From Nitrospira sp. BO4 (GTDB lineage: Bacteria > Nitrospirota > Nitrospiria > Nitrospirales > Nitrospiraceae), in contig JAMPUU010000021.1 in the NCBI GenBank assembly GCA_030144965.1, forward strand, positions 1 to 64,000: a DNA stretch of 64,000 bases. Direction: 5' to 3'. Under the pieces are notes generated by a model. That model worked only from the letters and a program-made list of their open reading frames with translations, was not told the origin of the DNA and searched no databases. Positions 40,501-49,383 of the stretch are shown here, in pieces (the first letter of the stretch is position 1; every line of letters begins with the position of its first letter). Made by a program: the position numbers and the translations under genes.

Positions 40501-43500
40501 TCAGGTGAACTCAATATGTTCGACGAATACTAGACGGTGGCCTTTGCGAGTCGGTGTCTTGTCGTACGGGTGATCGTCATCGATCAAATACTCTTCGTAT
40601 TCGGCGATGACTAGACGATGACGATCGCCTGTTGGAAATTCAGGGAAAACAATGTCACCCTCCCAAAGGGTCTGCCACATATGGATGAGGTCTACCAGTC
40701 GACTCGGGGTCAGCCGGGCGACATCCCTTGCGGAGAATAGGTCGCGCGTCTGTAATCGTTCCTCCGAAGAGACCACTCGACCAAAGATCGACTCAAGGGC
40801 CACGGGTAATTCTGAGGTCGAAGTAGCCGGAACTGGGATACGCTGTGAGATGATCACCTCCGAAACCTTATACCATCCGAAGTCCTCACCCCACCGTGTA
40901 TCAAGCCGTTCGACCCATACTTGGACGATGCTACGCTCAGAGACAGTGGCTGGCGTCAGGTACTCGACTCGACCTGTCAAGCGGTTAATCAGAGGCGTGG
41001 AATCTGCGTCTGTCGCCTCGCGATGGGCGCTGGACTCGCTATAGCTTACGCCGAAGACAGCCACACGGATTTTCCGTGCATCCGATGCTGGCGTGACATT
41101 TACCCACCGATCAGCTGTCAAGGCCATGATATCGGAGAGGACGACGTTCGAGAGATGCACGTCAGGACTCGATGTCGGCTGATATCGAGCGAGCGCCAGA
41201 CGAATGAAGGGGAAATAGGCAGCGGTGCTCGCTATCTCGACGTCGCAGTACCACAACTGTCGCGCTTCGTCATAGAAAACATCGTGGGGTGCCACATCGA
41301 CGCGACTGCCGCGGCCTTGCAATCCCGAGATCGGAAGGGAGCTGACAAGAAATGGACCGGGGCGTTGGTCCTTCTCGTCGACCGGTGCGTTCGGAGGCAG
41401 CCAGGCGCCTGTCGGATCGGGTGCTGTCCGCGCAAGCGGGAAGTGCGCGAGCGTTGGCGCCAGTCCTGGCACGAACCCGGAAGCCCAGATGGGATCGTTG
41501 CCCCACAACGTCACATAATTCTTATACGGTGCGCCAGCAGGAGCGGTGTTGGGATCGTCGACGAATTCCTTTGGGGGAAGCACAACACCGAGCATCTCAC
41601 CATAGCCCGATGCGTTCCAGTCACGATCGAGATAGATGCGCAATCCCCCGCCGCGCCGCCAACTCAAGAAATTGCCTTGTTCGTCGACTTCACGGCGCCA
41701 CGCAAAGGTCGGCACGACGTACAGAACCTTCGGCGCCGGTGGTGGTGCAGAGCTGGGAACCCACGTAACCTGACGAGTTCCTGTGATCTTGATGTTCACA
41801 TCGGTGGGCACACGCTTACCGTCCTGGAGTGTCGTCAACAGCGAGCCGGGTAAGAACTCGCGGAAACGCGATGTCGCGTCGAACCAATACTCGATCCGGC
41901 GATAGCGGGTGTCGTGAAATTCGTGTGCCTTCGCCGCGATGCGCTGATGCACGGCGCCGTTGATGCCGATCATGTCGGATGAGGAAATAGTATGCTCAGG
42001 TGTTCCGGGCGAAATGCCGTTGTTGAGCGCGTAGTGTTGAGGTCCGGTGATCTTCACCTGGAACGCGACATCTCGCCGGTGGCGATCGACAGGACCTTGG
42101 CTGTCTTTCAACGGATCGTCACTGGGTTCGTGCCACTCACCGTATAGGTCGAGTCGATCGGTACTGTCTATGTTGCACCGTACCTGGGCAAGCGGCAAGG
42201 CCGAGGTCTCTCCAAACGAGCGGTCGAGTATCGACAATGCTACGAAGTCGGGATTGAGTAGGGGGCGCTGCACTGCATGCACCACCTCCACGAGAGTCCA
42301 TGGCGTGAGCATCCAGTGTTGGCCTGAAAGCGCACGATCGCGTTGCGCATTCTGGTCGGCCGCCGCAAGCCATTGGAACACACCCATCAATGAAAGTGCC
42401 TCGGGCGCGAGTGCCATCGATAGGCGCAGCTTCGCCCAGACGGCTTTGGGTAACGGCACGCGAAGCCTATGCGCCGTCGCATCATAGTAGGGTGATTCGT
42501 TCGGGTGATCATACACCTCTATCACAAAAGGTCGTGCCTCCGGCCAACTGGTGCTTGAATACAGGGGAATGCGAATGATCTTCGTATCAGCGATATTCGG
42601 GTGATCGAAAACACGCACAGCAACTTCGGTTGCCAATGGATCCGGCAGATAGGTAAGGGCACGCCCGTTCTCGTACACCGCGAACGAGGTTTGTGCGCCG
42701 GCTGTATCCAGTGGTCCCTGAGTCAGTAACTTCTCCTCACGGATCGCGGCTAACGGATTGCGTGGATCGACATCCATTTGATGCGCGAGCAAATTAAACA
42801 AGTCGGCGTTGACCTTACCTTCCGCATCGAGCATGCCGTGTTGCTCTGCATCGCGCACACTCACCTGTGGCGGTGCCGCAGCGCGATGTGCAACTTGAGC
42901 GGTGGTTACGAGGTTTCCGGCTGCGGTGTCATTGAAACTGCGAATGGCGATGCGATTCATCGACTCGCCTTCGAGCGGTCGCTCAACCGTTCCCGACTCG
43001 GAAAGCAACGCCACCACCGGAGCTGCCACCGGCTCGTAGCGCAAATAGGGACGGGCATGGATCAGAGGCTGCTCATTACCATAGTCCTGCGCCAGCGGAG
43101 CAAGCGAATTGCCCGCGAGGTCGACTGCCCGCGCACGAATCCAATACGAGCGTCCGAAGCGCAGTCGAGGCAGCGATCCCTTGACCGGGACAAAGGACGA
43201 CTTGAAGTTCAGGCCTGGTGGAACCTTAGCGTCGCTGTCGTCGCGCGTTTTGTCAACTGTGTCGTCGACACTGATAGCGCGTCCGGGCGGACGCGCGGCT
43301 AGGCTCCAGCCGCTCCACGACACCAGTATTTCGTGCAGGTAAAGAATGTCGGTATTGGAAGTCTCGTCGCTGGAGCGCGTCGCTGCGAGCCGTACGGTGC
43401 TCTCCTCTTCCGGCACAACGACAGGAGGAACGTCGCCCAATTCATAGCGCGCAGTGCGCTGGCACAACGAATGCCACCGAGCAGTCACCGAGTCCCAAAT

Positions 43501-44841
43501 GTCGATACGATAACCGCGAACGAGATCCTGTGCGTGCAGCTTCACAGTAGCCGCCCCACCCGACAACTGTGACTCGAGTTGTGCGTTGCGTATCTTGTTT
43601 TCGTCGAAGCGTTTCTTCAAGGTTCCGGCACGTTCTTTCTGCACAAGCATCAGACCGGCCGTTCTGAGCGATGGTGTGCCGATCTCGTCTTCATATCGCG
43701 TCGTTGGGTCGACACGCGATTCTATATCATCGACACGGCGGCCCAGCGAGCGTGCCAGGTTCATTGCTTTGAGGCCGGCCCCGTCGACATCAACTTGCAA
43801 CAGACCATAGCGGGTCGGCTGAAGGTCAAGCAATCCATCCGCGAGGAGATTATCGGCCGAAGGATCGGGCACCGCATCAAAGCGAGTCGCGGACAGCCGT
43901 GCTCGTGTCACTGGAGCACCATCCACAGTACTTTGGATCTGCAGCGCACCGGCTGGAAACACGACTCTAACGGAAAGGTCTGCGGCGGCGGACGCAGCGA
44001 AACTTCCGGGATCCAACACGAGATCCACGACGAACCCAAGGCGCCGTAGGAGCGTTGGATACGACCCCATTGCAGCAACGATCTGGTGAAAGTCAATCAT
44101 CTCCCCTATATCTTCAGGTTTGGGCAGATCCGTACGAAGGTGCTCGCGCGAGCGACCTTTGATGCGCAAGTCGTCGAGGCGCTGGTTCTGCTTCACGACA
44201 CTTGCCGCAGGAGGCGTATGAAAGAGTTGGAAGCGGGTGAGCATGTTAAAGAGCTGAGAGACCATGAGTGTGGGGTTGTCTATTTCCAGGAGGCCTCGGC
44301 GAAGCGCATTGAACTGCCGGCCAGGATCGCGCAGCCCCGTGTGGGGATCGATTGATGATCGGTCGAGCTCCCGGACATTGCTTATGAACCCTTTCCAGCG
44401 CCTGTTGTCCAGCAGCTCGCTCACCCGCAGCATTTGATCAGTCGCGGAGCCCGCAAGATCTTTGTAAAGCTCCTCGATGGTCTGTGCCATCAGCCCAGCG
44501 TCGTAAGAGAGCAGTACCGACGGTGAACGGTCGATGTACTGAAAGCCCTTAACATTGGTCGTCGCGTCGAATACAGCCTTCCACACTACCGAATCGGCAC
44601 GATTCGGCCCTACCAACGTGGTTCCCGATATAGACACGGTACTGCCATTGTAAGTGACGTCGAATCGGGCGGAGGAGAGGGTCTGCGGCCAATCCTCCCA
44701 ATCGGGAAAGAACATGCCGAGTTTGCCGATTGGAGCCTCTGGATCAAGCCGCGGCGACAACATCACAGACAAGCGGAGCCCACTACGGTCCGGCGTGAAA
44801 CCGTTGGGCAGTGCGGTCCAGATGAGCGATTGCTGGGCCAT
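40501..44841 (-). CDS. Very large unknown protein, linker-block partner
   Basis: A 1446-residue protein of unknown function. It starts MAQQSLIWTALPNGFTPDRS and lacks a signal peptide or membrane span. It is beta-rich; one segment, FGRSYWIRARAVDLAGNS (about residues 565-582), has the look of a fibronectin-III-like strand, and helical regions lie near 370-440. Its ATG overlaps the stop of the upstream 1228-residue gene by one base (TGATG), so the two giants are translated together and probably interact. A structural role in a surface assembly or contractile-type particle is possible but not supported by any motif I can name. Confidence 0.65.
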   Translation of the reverse strand: MAQQSLIWTALPNGFTPDRSGLRLSVMLSPRLDPEAPIGKLGMFFPDWEDWPQTLSSARFDVTYNGSTVSISGTTLVGPNRADSVVWKAVFDATTNVKGFQYIDRSPSVLLSYDAGLMAQTIEELYKDLAGSATDQMLRVSELLDNRRWKGFISNVRELDRSSIDPHTGLRDPGRQFNALRRGLLEIDNPTLMVSQLFNMLTRFQLFHTPPAASVVKQNQRLDDLRIKGRSREHLRTDLPKPEDIGEMIDFHQIVAAMGSYPTLLRRLGFVVDLVLDPGSFAASAAADLSVRVVFPAGALQIQSTVDGAPVTRARLSATRFDAVPDPSADNLLADGLLDLQPTRYGLLQVDVDGAGLKAMNLARSLGRRVDDIESRVDPTTRYEDEIGTPSLRTAGLMLVQKERAGTLKKRFDENKIRNAQLESQLSGGAATVKLHAQDLVRGYRIDIWDSVTARWHSLCQRTARYELGDVPPVVVPEEESTVRLAATRSSDETSNTDILYLHEILVSWSGWSLAARPPGRAISVDDTVDKTRDDSDAKVPPGLNFKSSFVPVKGSLPRLRFGRSYWIRARAVDLAGNSLAPLAQDYGNEQPLIHARPYLRYEPVAAPVVALLSESGTVERPLEGESMNRIAIRSFNDTAAGNLVTTAQVAHRAAAPPQVSVRDAEQHGMLDAEGKVNADLFNLLAHQMDVDPRNPLAAIREEKLLTQGPLDTAGAQTSFAVYENGRALTYLPDPLATEVAVRVFDHPNIADTKIIRIPLYSSTSWPEARPFVIEVYDHPNESPYYDATAHRLRVPLPKAVWAKLRLSMALAPEALSLMGVFQWLAAADQNAQRDRALSGQHWMLTPWTLVEVVHAVQRPLLNPDFVALSILDRSFGETSALPLAQVRCNIDSTDRLDLYGEWHEPSDDPLKDSQGPVDRHRRDVAFQVKITGPQHYALNNGISPGTPEHTISSSDMIGINGAVHQRIAAKAHEFHDTRYRRIEYWFDATSRFREFLPGSLLTTLQDGKRVPTDVNIKITGTRQVTWVPSSAPPPAPKVLYVVPTFAWRREVDEQGNFLSWRRGGGLRIYLDRDWNASGYGEMLGVVLPPKEFVDDPNTAPAGAPYKNYVTLWGNDPIWASGFVPGLAPTLAHFPLARTAPDPTGAWLPPNAPVDEKDQRPGPFLVSSLPISGLQGRGSRVDVAPHDVFYDEARQLWYCDVEIASTAAYFPFIRLALARYQPTSSPDVHLSNVVLSDIMALTADRWVNVTPASDARKIRVAVFGVSYSESSAHREATDADSTPLINRLTGRVEYLTPATVSERSIVQVWVERLDTRWGEDFGWYKVSEVIISQRIPVPATSTSELPVALESIFGRVVSSEERLQTRDLFSARDVARLTPSRLVDLIHMWQTLWEGDIVFPEFPTGDRHRLVIAEYEEYLIDDDHPYDKTPTRKGHRLVFVEHIEFT

Positions 44842-47800
44842 CAGGGCACCTCATCCGCAAAGGCGCCGCAATACGCGGCCCAAAGCTCAGGCGTGGGAAT
44901 GAGATCGATGAAACGGGGATCGGCTTCACCGCCGCCGAACTCGCGCCGACACTTGACTGATACCTCAGCGCTGAACATTAGGATTTCGATCTCGACGGTC
45001 AAGGTCGCCTCGCCGTAGGCGACGGCATGTTTCCCTTCCTTCAGGTATCCGAGCTGAAGATTGAATGTCAACGATACAGACACGATCGCAAGCACCGTCA
45101 ACTCCCCGTGGATTCGCACATAGCCGGCAAGCTCAACCGCACCCTGATCGGGCACTACTTCGAGCCAGTGAAAGTAGATGCCGGCCTTGATTTCAACACC
45201 ACCTGAGGCGACGCCGAGATCGATGACCACTGCGGCACCGAACTCGAGTGCTGCTTCGATTTCGTTGACGCCGCGCGCGGATACGCCGATGGCAAAGAAA
45301 CCTCCGCCGCCGAGCAGTGAGACTGTTAGAGAAAACGGATGCTCCCGTGTCGAGAAGTTGAACTTGACCGACACCGGACGCCCATCGAACGGCAGATTGA
45401 ACGCGGCCCCGAGAGCAGCGTTGCTGAGCGCGAAGACACCTATGCCGATCGAGGGCAGATTGAGCGAGTAGGTTGCAGAAAGCCCGCTCGGCGTCACCGC
45501 GAGTCCCGGGGGATCGGAGAACCCATTGTCGGGAATGTACTTCCGCAGCTCGTTGACAAACTCAAGATGCCCGCCGAAACGCACCGCTTCGTCGCCGGAG
45601 CGCAGGCGCACGGTGACGTCGGGTTTCCTGCCATTCTTCGTATCGAACGCGATCTCTTCGAACCAGAGGATGATAGCTCCGAACAGATTCAACTTGAAGT
45701 TGGTCAGCGTCGCGGTCGCTTCCTGTGTCACCGGCAGCGCAGGATCCCGCGGAGTACGCACGACACCGTTCATCTTCAAACGTGTCGGCGGCTTGCTCTC
45801 GTCCGCCCGTGGAATTAGTAGATTAAGAGTGTCGCTTTTGGTTACGTCGCTCGACCATTCGAATCGGGCCTCAACTCGATCAGGGAAATCGCGGGCCACC
45901 ATCTTCGGGGCATCGGCGCCAGTGAGATTGTTCGTGCCGGGCAGGATCTCGGCGAGCTTGATACCGCCGAGCAGCGTTGCGTCTTTGAAGAAGCTTACGG
46001 GATCGAATGTCCCGTTTTTCACCATTTGCAAGCCGTCTTCGACAAGATTCGGATTGGCGGCCTCCCCGGACACGGGCCCCAGGATCTTGGATAATCCGAG
46101 CAGAGTCATCTTGGGCGTCGCCAACGCTCCCAGCGTGTCGCTCTTGGCTTGCTGCGTGGAGCCGCCGAAGTCCAGCTTCTGCCCCGACGTGAACTTCAGA
46201 AAGATCTGGCCCGCATTCTTCGAAGGGTCGAATCCACTTATTTTATAGAACTCCGGATAGGCAACCTCATGAATGAAGTTGTGCTGTCCGAGCAGTTTCT
46301 GGATCGGTTTGATTCCGACCTTGGCGAACTCCACTTCCGGATACACCGCCGGGTTGACCGGCGCGGGCAGATCCGCGGCGCGGAATGTAATGGTGCTCGT
46401 GGGGAGCTTGGGGTCGCCCTTGTCTGAGACCTCCGAAGGGGCATAGGTGACGACTGCACCCCCGAGAGAGGCGCGTCGGCGGAGCTTGGTTGACGCTGCG
46501 TTGTACGACTTACAGACATCTGGTGACTTCGCCTCAGCGAGCTTGCCGACGAACAGCAGCGGCATCGAGAAGTTTATTGATTGTCCGGCGATGTCCGTCG
46601 CCGCAATCTCAAAGGGCACGTCGGCGAGCTTGTTCGGGCCCGCCGGCACCATCGGCCAGAACAGCATGCGTCTCAAAAGGGGGTCCGGTAGAGTGGGGTC
46701 GTAAAAATCCTTCACGCCTGGTCCGGCTTGCAGAGCGCTCTCCCCGCTCCCCGGATCGCTGAGATCAGGGGTTACGCGGGTCAGTAATTCGACGCGCACG
46801 AAGGGGAAATTGCGGCCCTGAAACTCGTGGCGTGCACCGCTGTAGTTTCGGACGGGCTCGCGGACGGCGACAAAAAATCGTTGACGGAGCAGCCCAACCC
46901 GATGGGAGCGGTTTCCATCGAGCGAGTCAAACTTTCGTTCCGTCACCTTAATGAGTGATGCCGCGTGTCCAAAGGGCCAGAGATAGCCCGCGTACATTAC
47001 CCTCACGTAGTGGTCGCGTCCCAGTGTCGCCACGTGTCGCCACTGTTGCAGATCAATGTGCTCGGGAGTTCGCGGCCACGTACCCTCAGCGTCGAGCAAT
47101 GCGCCGAGCGACGACAGATGGAGTCGTTTCGCTTCGCTCGAGCGCGGGTGATAGCGCGCGCCGTCCAACGATTCATCAAAGCCTGTCATTGCCGTAACCA
47201 GCATGGAGCGATCGAGCGGATCAAGGCTCATCCGAATGAGATTTGGGTTTGGCGTAGGCGGGTTGGTCAACGCAGGGTTCAGGATTTGGATGAGCTCGTT
47301 CTGCTGGTCTTTTGGGCGATAGTCGGGAGACCACAACGCCCGGATGCGGCTCGCGATATCGGGGCCGAAGTCGGAGGGATTCGTCGTAAGACGCGTATGC
47401 CAGAGCTCGGTATGTGCGCGACGCGTGATCGGGACGATCGCGTGGCGCCACCGCGCGGGCGCGAGCGGCGAGGTCACGACGCGATAGGGCAGTTCCAGTG
47501 CGGTCACTGTCGCCACTGGCGCGTGGGGACTACGCTGGAAAAGCAGTTCCGCGAGATCTGTAGTGAGGGCGACATCCGCTGTCCACGATGCAACGCCGGT
47601 GCTGGGTCTTGACGTTGTCAACACGCTCAGCTCAGCACGTGTAGGCATGAAATTGGGAGAGAGCGACAAGTTTTCCTGAGCGCCTTCGACGAGCGTGGCG
47701 AAATCGACGAGCTGGTCCGATACCGCATTGGCGTCCAGACGCATCGGCCAGTCGCGGAGCGCCGCCAACATGCTTGCCAAGTCATATCCGATCGTCGTCT

Positions 47801-48527
47801 GCTCTGCGGGCATCGTGACCGCGACACGACTTGGCCGCGACATGCGCACCCGCGCAGCAGGCAACTCCTTCAATGGCTGCTCGTTTCCCCCAGGAACGTT
47901 CTTCTTGGGGTAACGCGAGTCCTTCGAGACCTCGGTTGTTTCGACTTCGGGCTTCGCTTCGAAATTCTGCCCGGGCCCGGCGGACTCGAGAAACGCCTCC
48001 TCGCCGAAGCTTTGTGGTGGAAATTCGAAGATGATGAACGCGTCGGTGGTGACACGCTCTAAGCGTGGAGGGCCCCCTTTGAAGACCAACCCACTAAAGA
48101 CGAGATCCAAGATGACCAGATCGTCAGGACGTCGCACTGATACCCGCGGCGGATAAATCAGCGCACCGCCCAGACCCGGGTCACCGCCTCCTCCAGAAGG
48201 GCTGCTACTCGAGCTAGAGAATCCGGACAAGCTGCTGCTTGAACCAGAAGGACTGCTGCTCAAACTCGAGGACGACGACGAGCTACTCGAGCTTGAGGAA
48301 CTGCTGCTAACCGTCGGCGGACTGGGGCCGCATGGTGATGCACATGGCGGCGTGCAATTGGGCAGATACGGTGGATAGGGCGGGAACGGCGGATACGGAG
48401 GAAATGGCGGAAAAGGCGGAAATGGGGGTTTGGGTGGACAGCCGGAGTTGGATGGAGCTGGCGGATCAGTGTTCTCGCTGTGATCCGGATTGGAATTCGA
48501 ATCGCCTCGGTCATTCCGCTCCGTCAC
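44841..48527 (-). CDS. Large unknown protein with Pro/Tyr/Phe and poly-Ser linkers
   Basis: A 1228-residue protein starting at GTG with GGAGGG upstream. Residues about 29-65 are (P-P-[FY])n repeats (PPFPPFPPFPPYPPFPP), followed by CTPPCASPCGPSPPTV and a Ser tract (about 75-115, interrupted by Pro, Gly, Leu). The body is beta-rich. The C-terminal 250 residues alternate hydrophobic strands with Gly (FGAAVVIDLGVASGGVEIKAG, one residue shortened here as VVIDLGVASGGVEIKAG), like an amphipathic barrel or solenoid. The same linker elements occur in the two divergent genes at 48692 and 49384, pointing to a common structure. No signal peptide seen. Function unknown. Confidence 0.65.
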   Translation of the reverse strand: MTERNDRGDSNSNPDHSENTDPPAPSNSGCPPKPPFPPFPPFPPYPPFPPYPPYLPNCTPPCASPCGPSPPTVSSSSSSSSSSSSSSSLSSSPSGSSSSLSGFSSSSSSPSGGGGDPGLGGALIYPPRVSVRRPDDLVILDLVFSGLVFKGGPPRLERVTTDAFIIFEFPPQSFGEEAFLESAGPGQNFEAKPEVETTEVSKDSRYPKKNVPGGNEQPLKELPAARVRMSRPSRVAVTMPAEQTTIGYDLASMLAALRDWPMRLDANAVSDQLVDFATLVEGAQENLSLSPNFMPTRAELSVLTTSRPSTGVASWTADVALTTDLAELLFQRSPHAPVATVTALELPYRVVTSPLAPARWRHAIVPITRRAHTELWHTRLTTNPSDFGPDIASRIRALWSPDYRPKDQQNELIQILNPALTNPPTPNPNLIRMSLDPLDRSMLVTAMTGFDESLDGARYHPRSSEAKRLHLSSLGALLDAEGTWPRTPEHIDLQQWRHVATLGRDHYVRVMYAGYLWPFGHAASLIKVTERKFDSLDGNRSHRVGLLRQRFFVAVREPVRNYSGARHEFQGRNFPFVRVELLTRVTPDLSDPGSGESALQAGPGVKDFYDPTLPDPLLRRMLFWPMVPAGPNKLADVPFEIAATDIAGQSINFSMPLLFVGKLAEAKSPDVCKSYNAASTKLRRRASLGGAVVTYAPSEVSDKGDPKLPTSTITFRAADLPAPVNPAVYPEVEFAKVGIKPIQKLLGQHNFIHEVAYPEFYKISGFDPSKNAGQIFLKFTSGQKLDFGGSTQQAKSDTLGALATPKMTLLGLSKILGPVSGEAANPNLVEDGLQMVKNGTFDPVSFFKDATLLGGIKLAEILPGTNNLTGADAPKMVARDFPDRVEARFEWSSDVTKSDTLNLLIPRADESKPPTRLKMNGVVRTPRDPALPVTQEATATLTNFKLNLFGAIILWFEEIAFDTKNGRKPDVTVRLRSGDEAVRFGGHLEFVNELRKYIPDNGFSDPPGLAVTPSGLSATYSLNLPSIGIGVFALSNAALGAAFNLPFDGRPVSVKFNFSTREHPFSLTVSLLGGGGFFAIGVSARGVNEIEAALEFGAAVVIDLGVASGGVEIKAGIYFHWLEVVPDQGAVELAGYVRIHGELTVLAIVSVSLTFNLQLGYLKEGKHAVAYGEATLTVEIEILMFSAEVSVKCRREFGGGEADPRFIDLIPTPELWAAYCGAFADEVP

Positions 48528-48691
48528 CGAGTTTCCCTCCAGACTATTACATAAGAATCATCAATGTATCGTACCTCGACGTGGCCCAACAGGCATTAAC
48601 TTAGGCGGCTTACATATCATCTTTTAAATTTACAAACAACGGTCTATACTGAGTGCCTCGCTAGGCGACCTTCTAGTCAAGTAGGGTGGTC

Positions 48692-49327
48692 ATGCCCAAG
48701 AGAGAGCCTACACCCCACTCTGCAGACACACGACAACAGGACATCGAGCCGGGTAACGGAGGATCGAACGCTGGTCAATCAGAGCAGGGCAACCTGCAGG
48801 CGCTCATCCAGCAATTGCAGTCGGTCGTCGACGAGTTGAGGCAAGACCTGCGCGAGTGCTGGGATCATGACCACGGCTCCGCCACAGACTCAAAAGGGTG
48901 CGAGGACGAATTGCTACGCGAGTTGAGAGAATTGCGCCGCGACCTATATCAATCACGCGAGCGTGAGGCGTGGGAGCGGTGCCGAGCCGAACTGCATGCT
49001 GAGATCGAACGGCTGCGATGCGAAGTGGCTAGTTGCAAGGAGAAAGTCTGTCGGTCAGAAAGCTGTAGCACCGCTGCACCGCCCTATCCGCCGTTTCCTC
49101 CCTATCCGCCGTTCCCGCCCTATCCCCCCTATCCGCCGTTCCCGCCCAACAGTGGATGTTGTGCACCAGCGCCTTGCGGATGTGCTAAGTGTGGTGGGGA
49201 AGCTGCGCACTCACACCACCAGCTACAACGACCACAGACTCCTATGCCGCTAGAGGGGAGCTCGTCTTCATCGAGTCGTACGCCTAATAAGATTAGCTTT
49301 CCCTTTGTATCAGACTTGAGGAAGTAG
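48692..49327 (+). CDS. Coiled-coil protein with Pro/Tyr/Phe linker
   Basis: A 211-residue protein. Residues about 27-125 form a highly charged coiled coil (LIQQLQSVVDELRQDLRECW, LRELRELRRDLYQSRE) ending in Cys-containing CEVASCKEKVCRSESC. A (PPYPPFPP)n linker follows (about 132-155), a Cys-rich patch (CCAPAPCGCAKCGG), and a short tail with SSSSSS and FPFVSDLRK. The start is the ATG after TAGGGTGGTC rather than the GTG two codons earlier. It looks like a short form or adaptor of the next gene, with which it shares about 180 bp of almost identical DNA. Divergent from the 1228-residue gene across 164 bases that must hold both promoters. Confidence 0.65.
   Translation: MPKREPTPHSADTRQQDIEPGNGGSNAGQSEQGNLQALIQQLQSVVDELRQDLRECWDHDHGSATDSKGCEDELLRELRELRRDLYQSREREAWERCRAELHAEIERLRCEVASCKEKVCRSESCSTAAPPYPPFPPYPPFPPYPPYPPFPPNSGCCAPAPCGCAKCGGEAAHSHHQLQRPQTPMPLEGSSSSSSRTPNKISFPFVSDLRK
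48912..49091 (+). repeat. First copy of a near-identical 180-bp coding duplication
   Basis: Matches 49601-49780 with only about two or three differences by eye (for example GAGCGTGAGG against GAGCATGAGG). It covers the second half of the coiled coil and the start of the proline linker. Flanking parts of the same genes are clearly diverged. Confidence 0.8.
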
Positions 49328-49383
49328 TAGTTCTACATTCGGCCATACTCTTTGATAGTTCATTGACCGGGAGAGAAGAGTTC

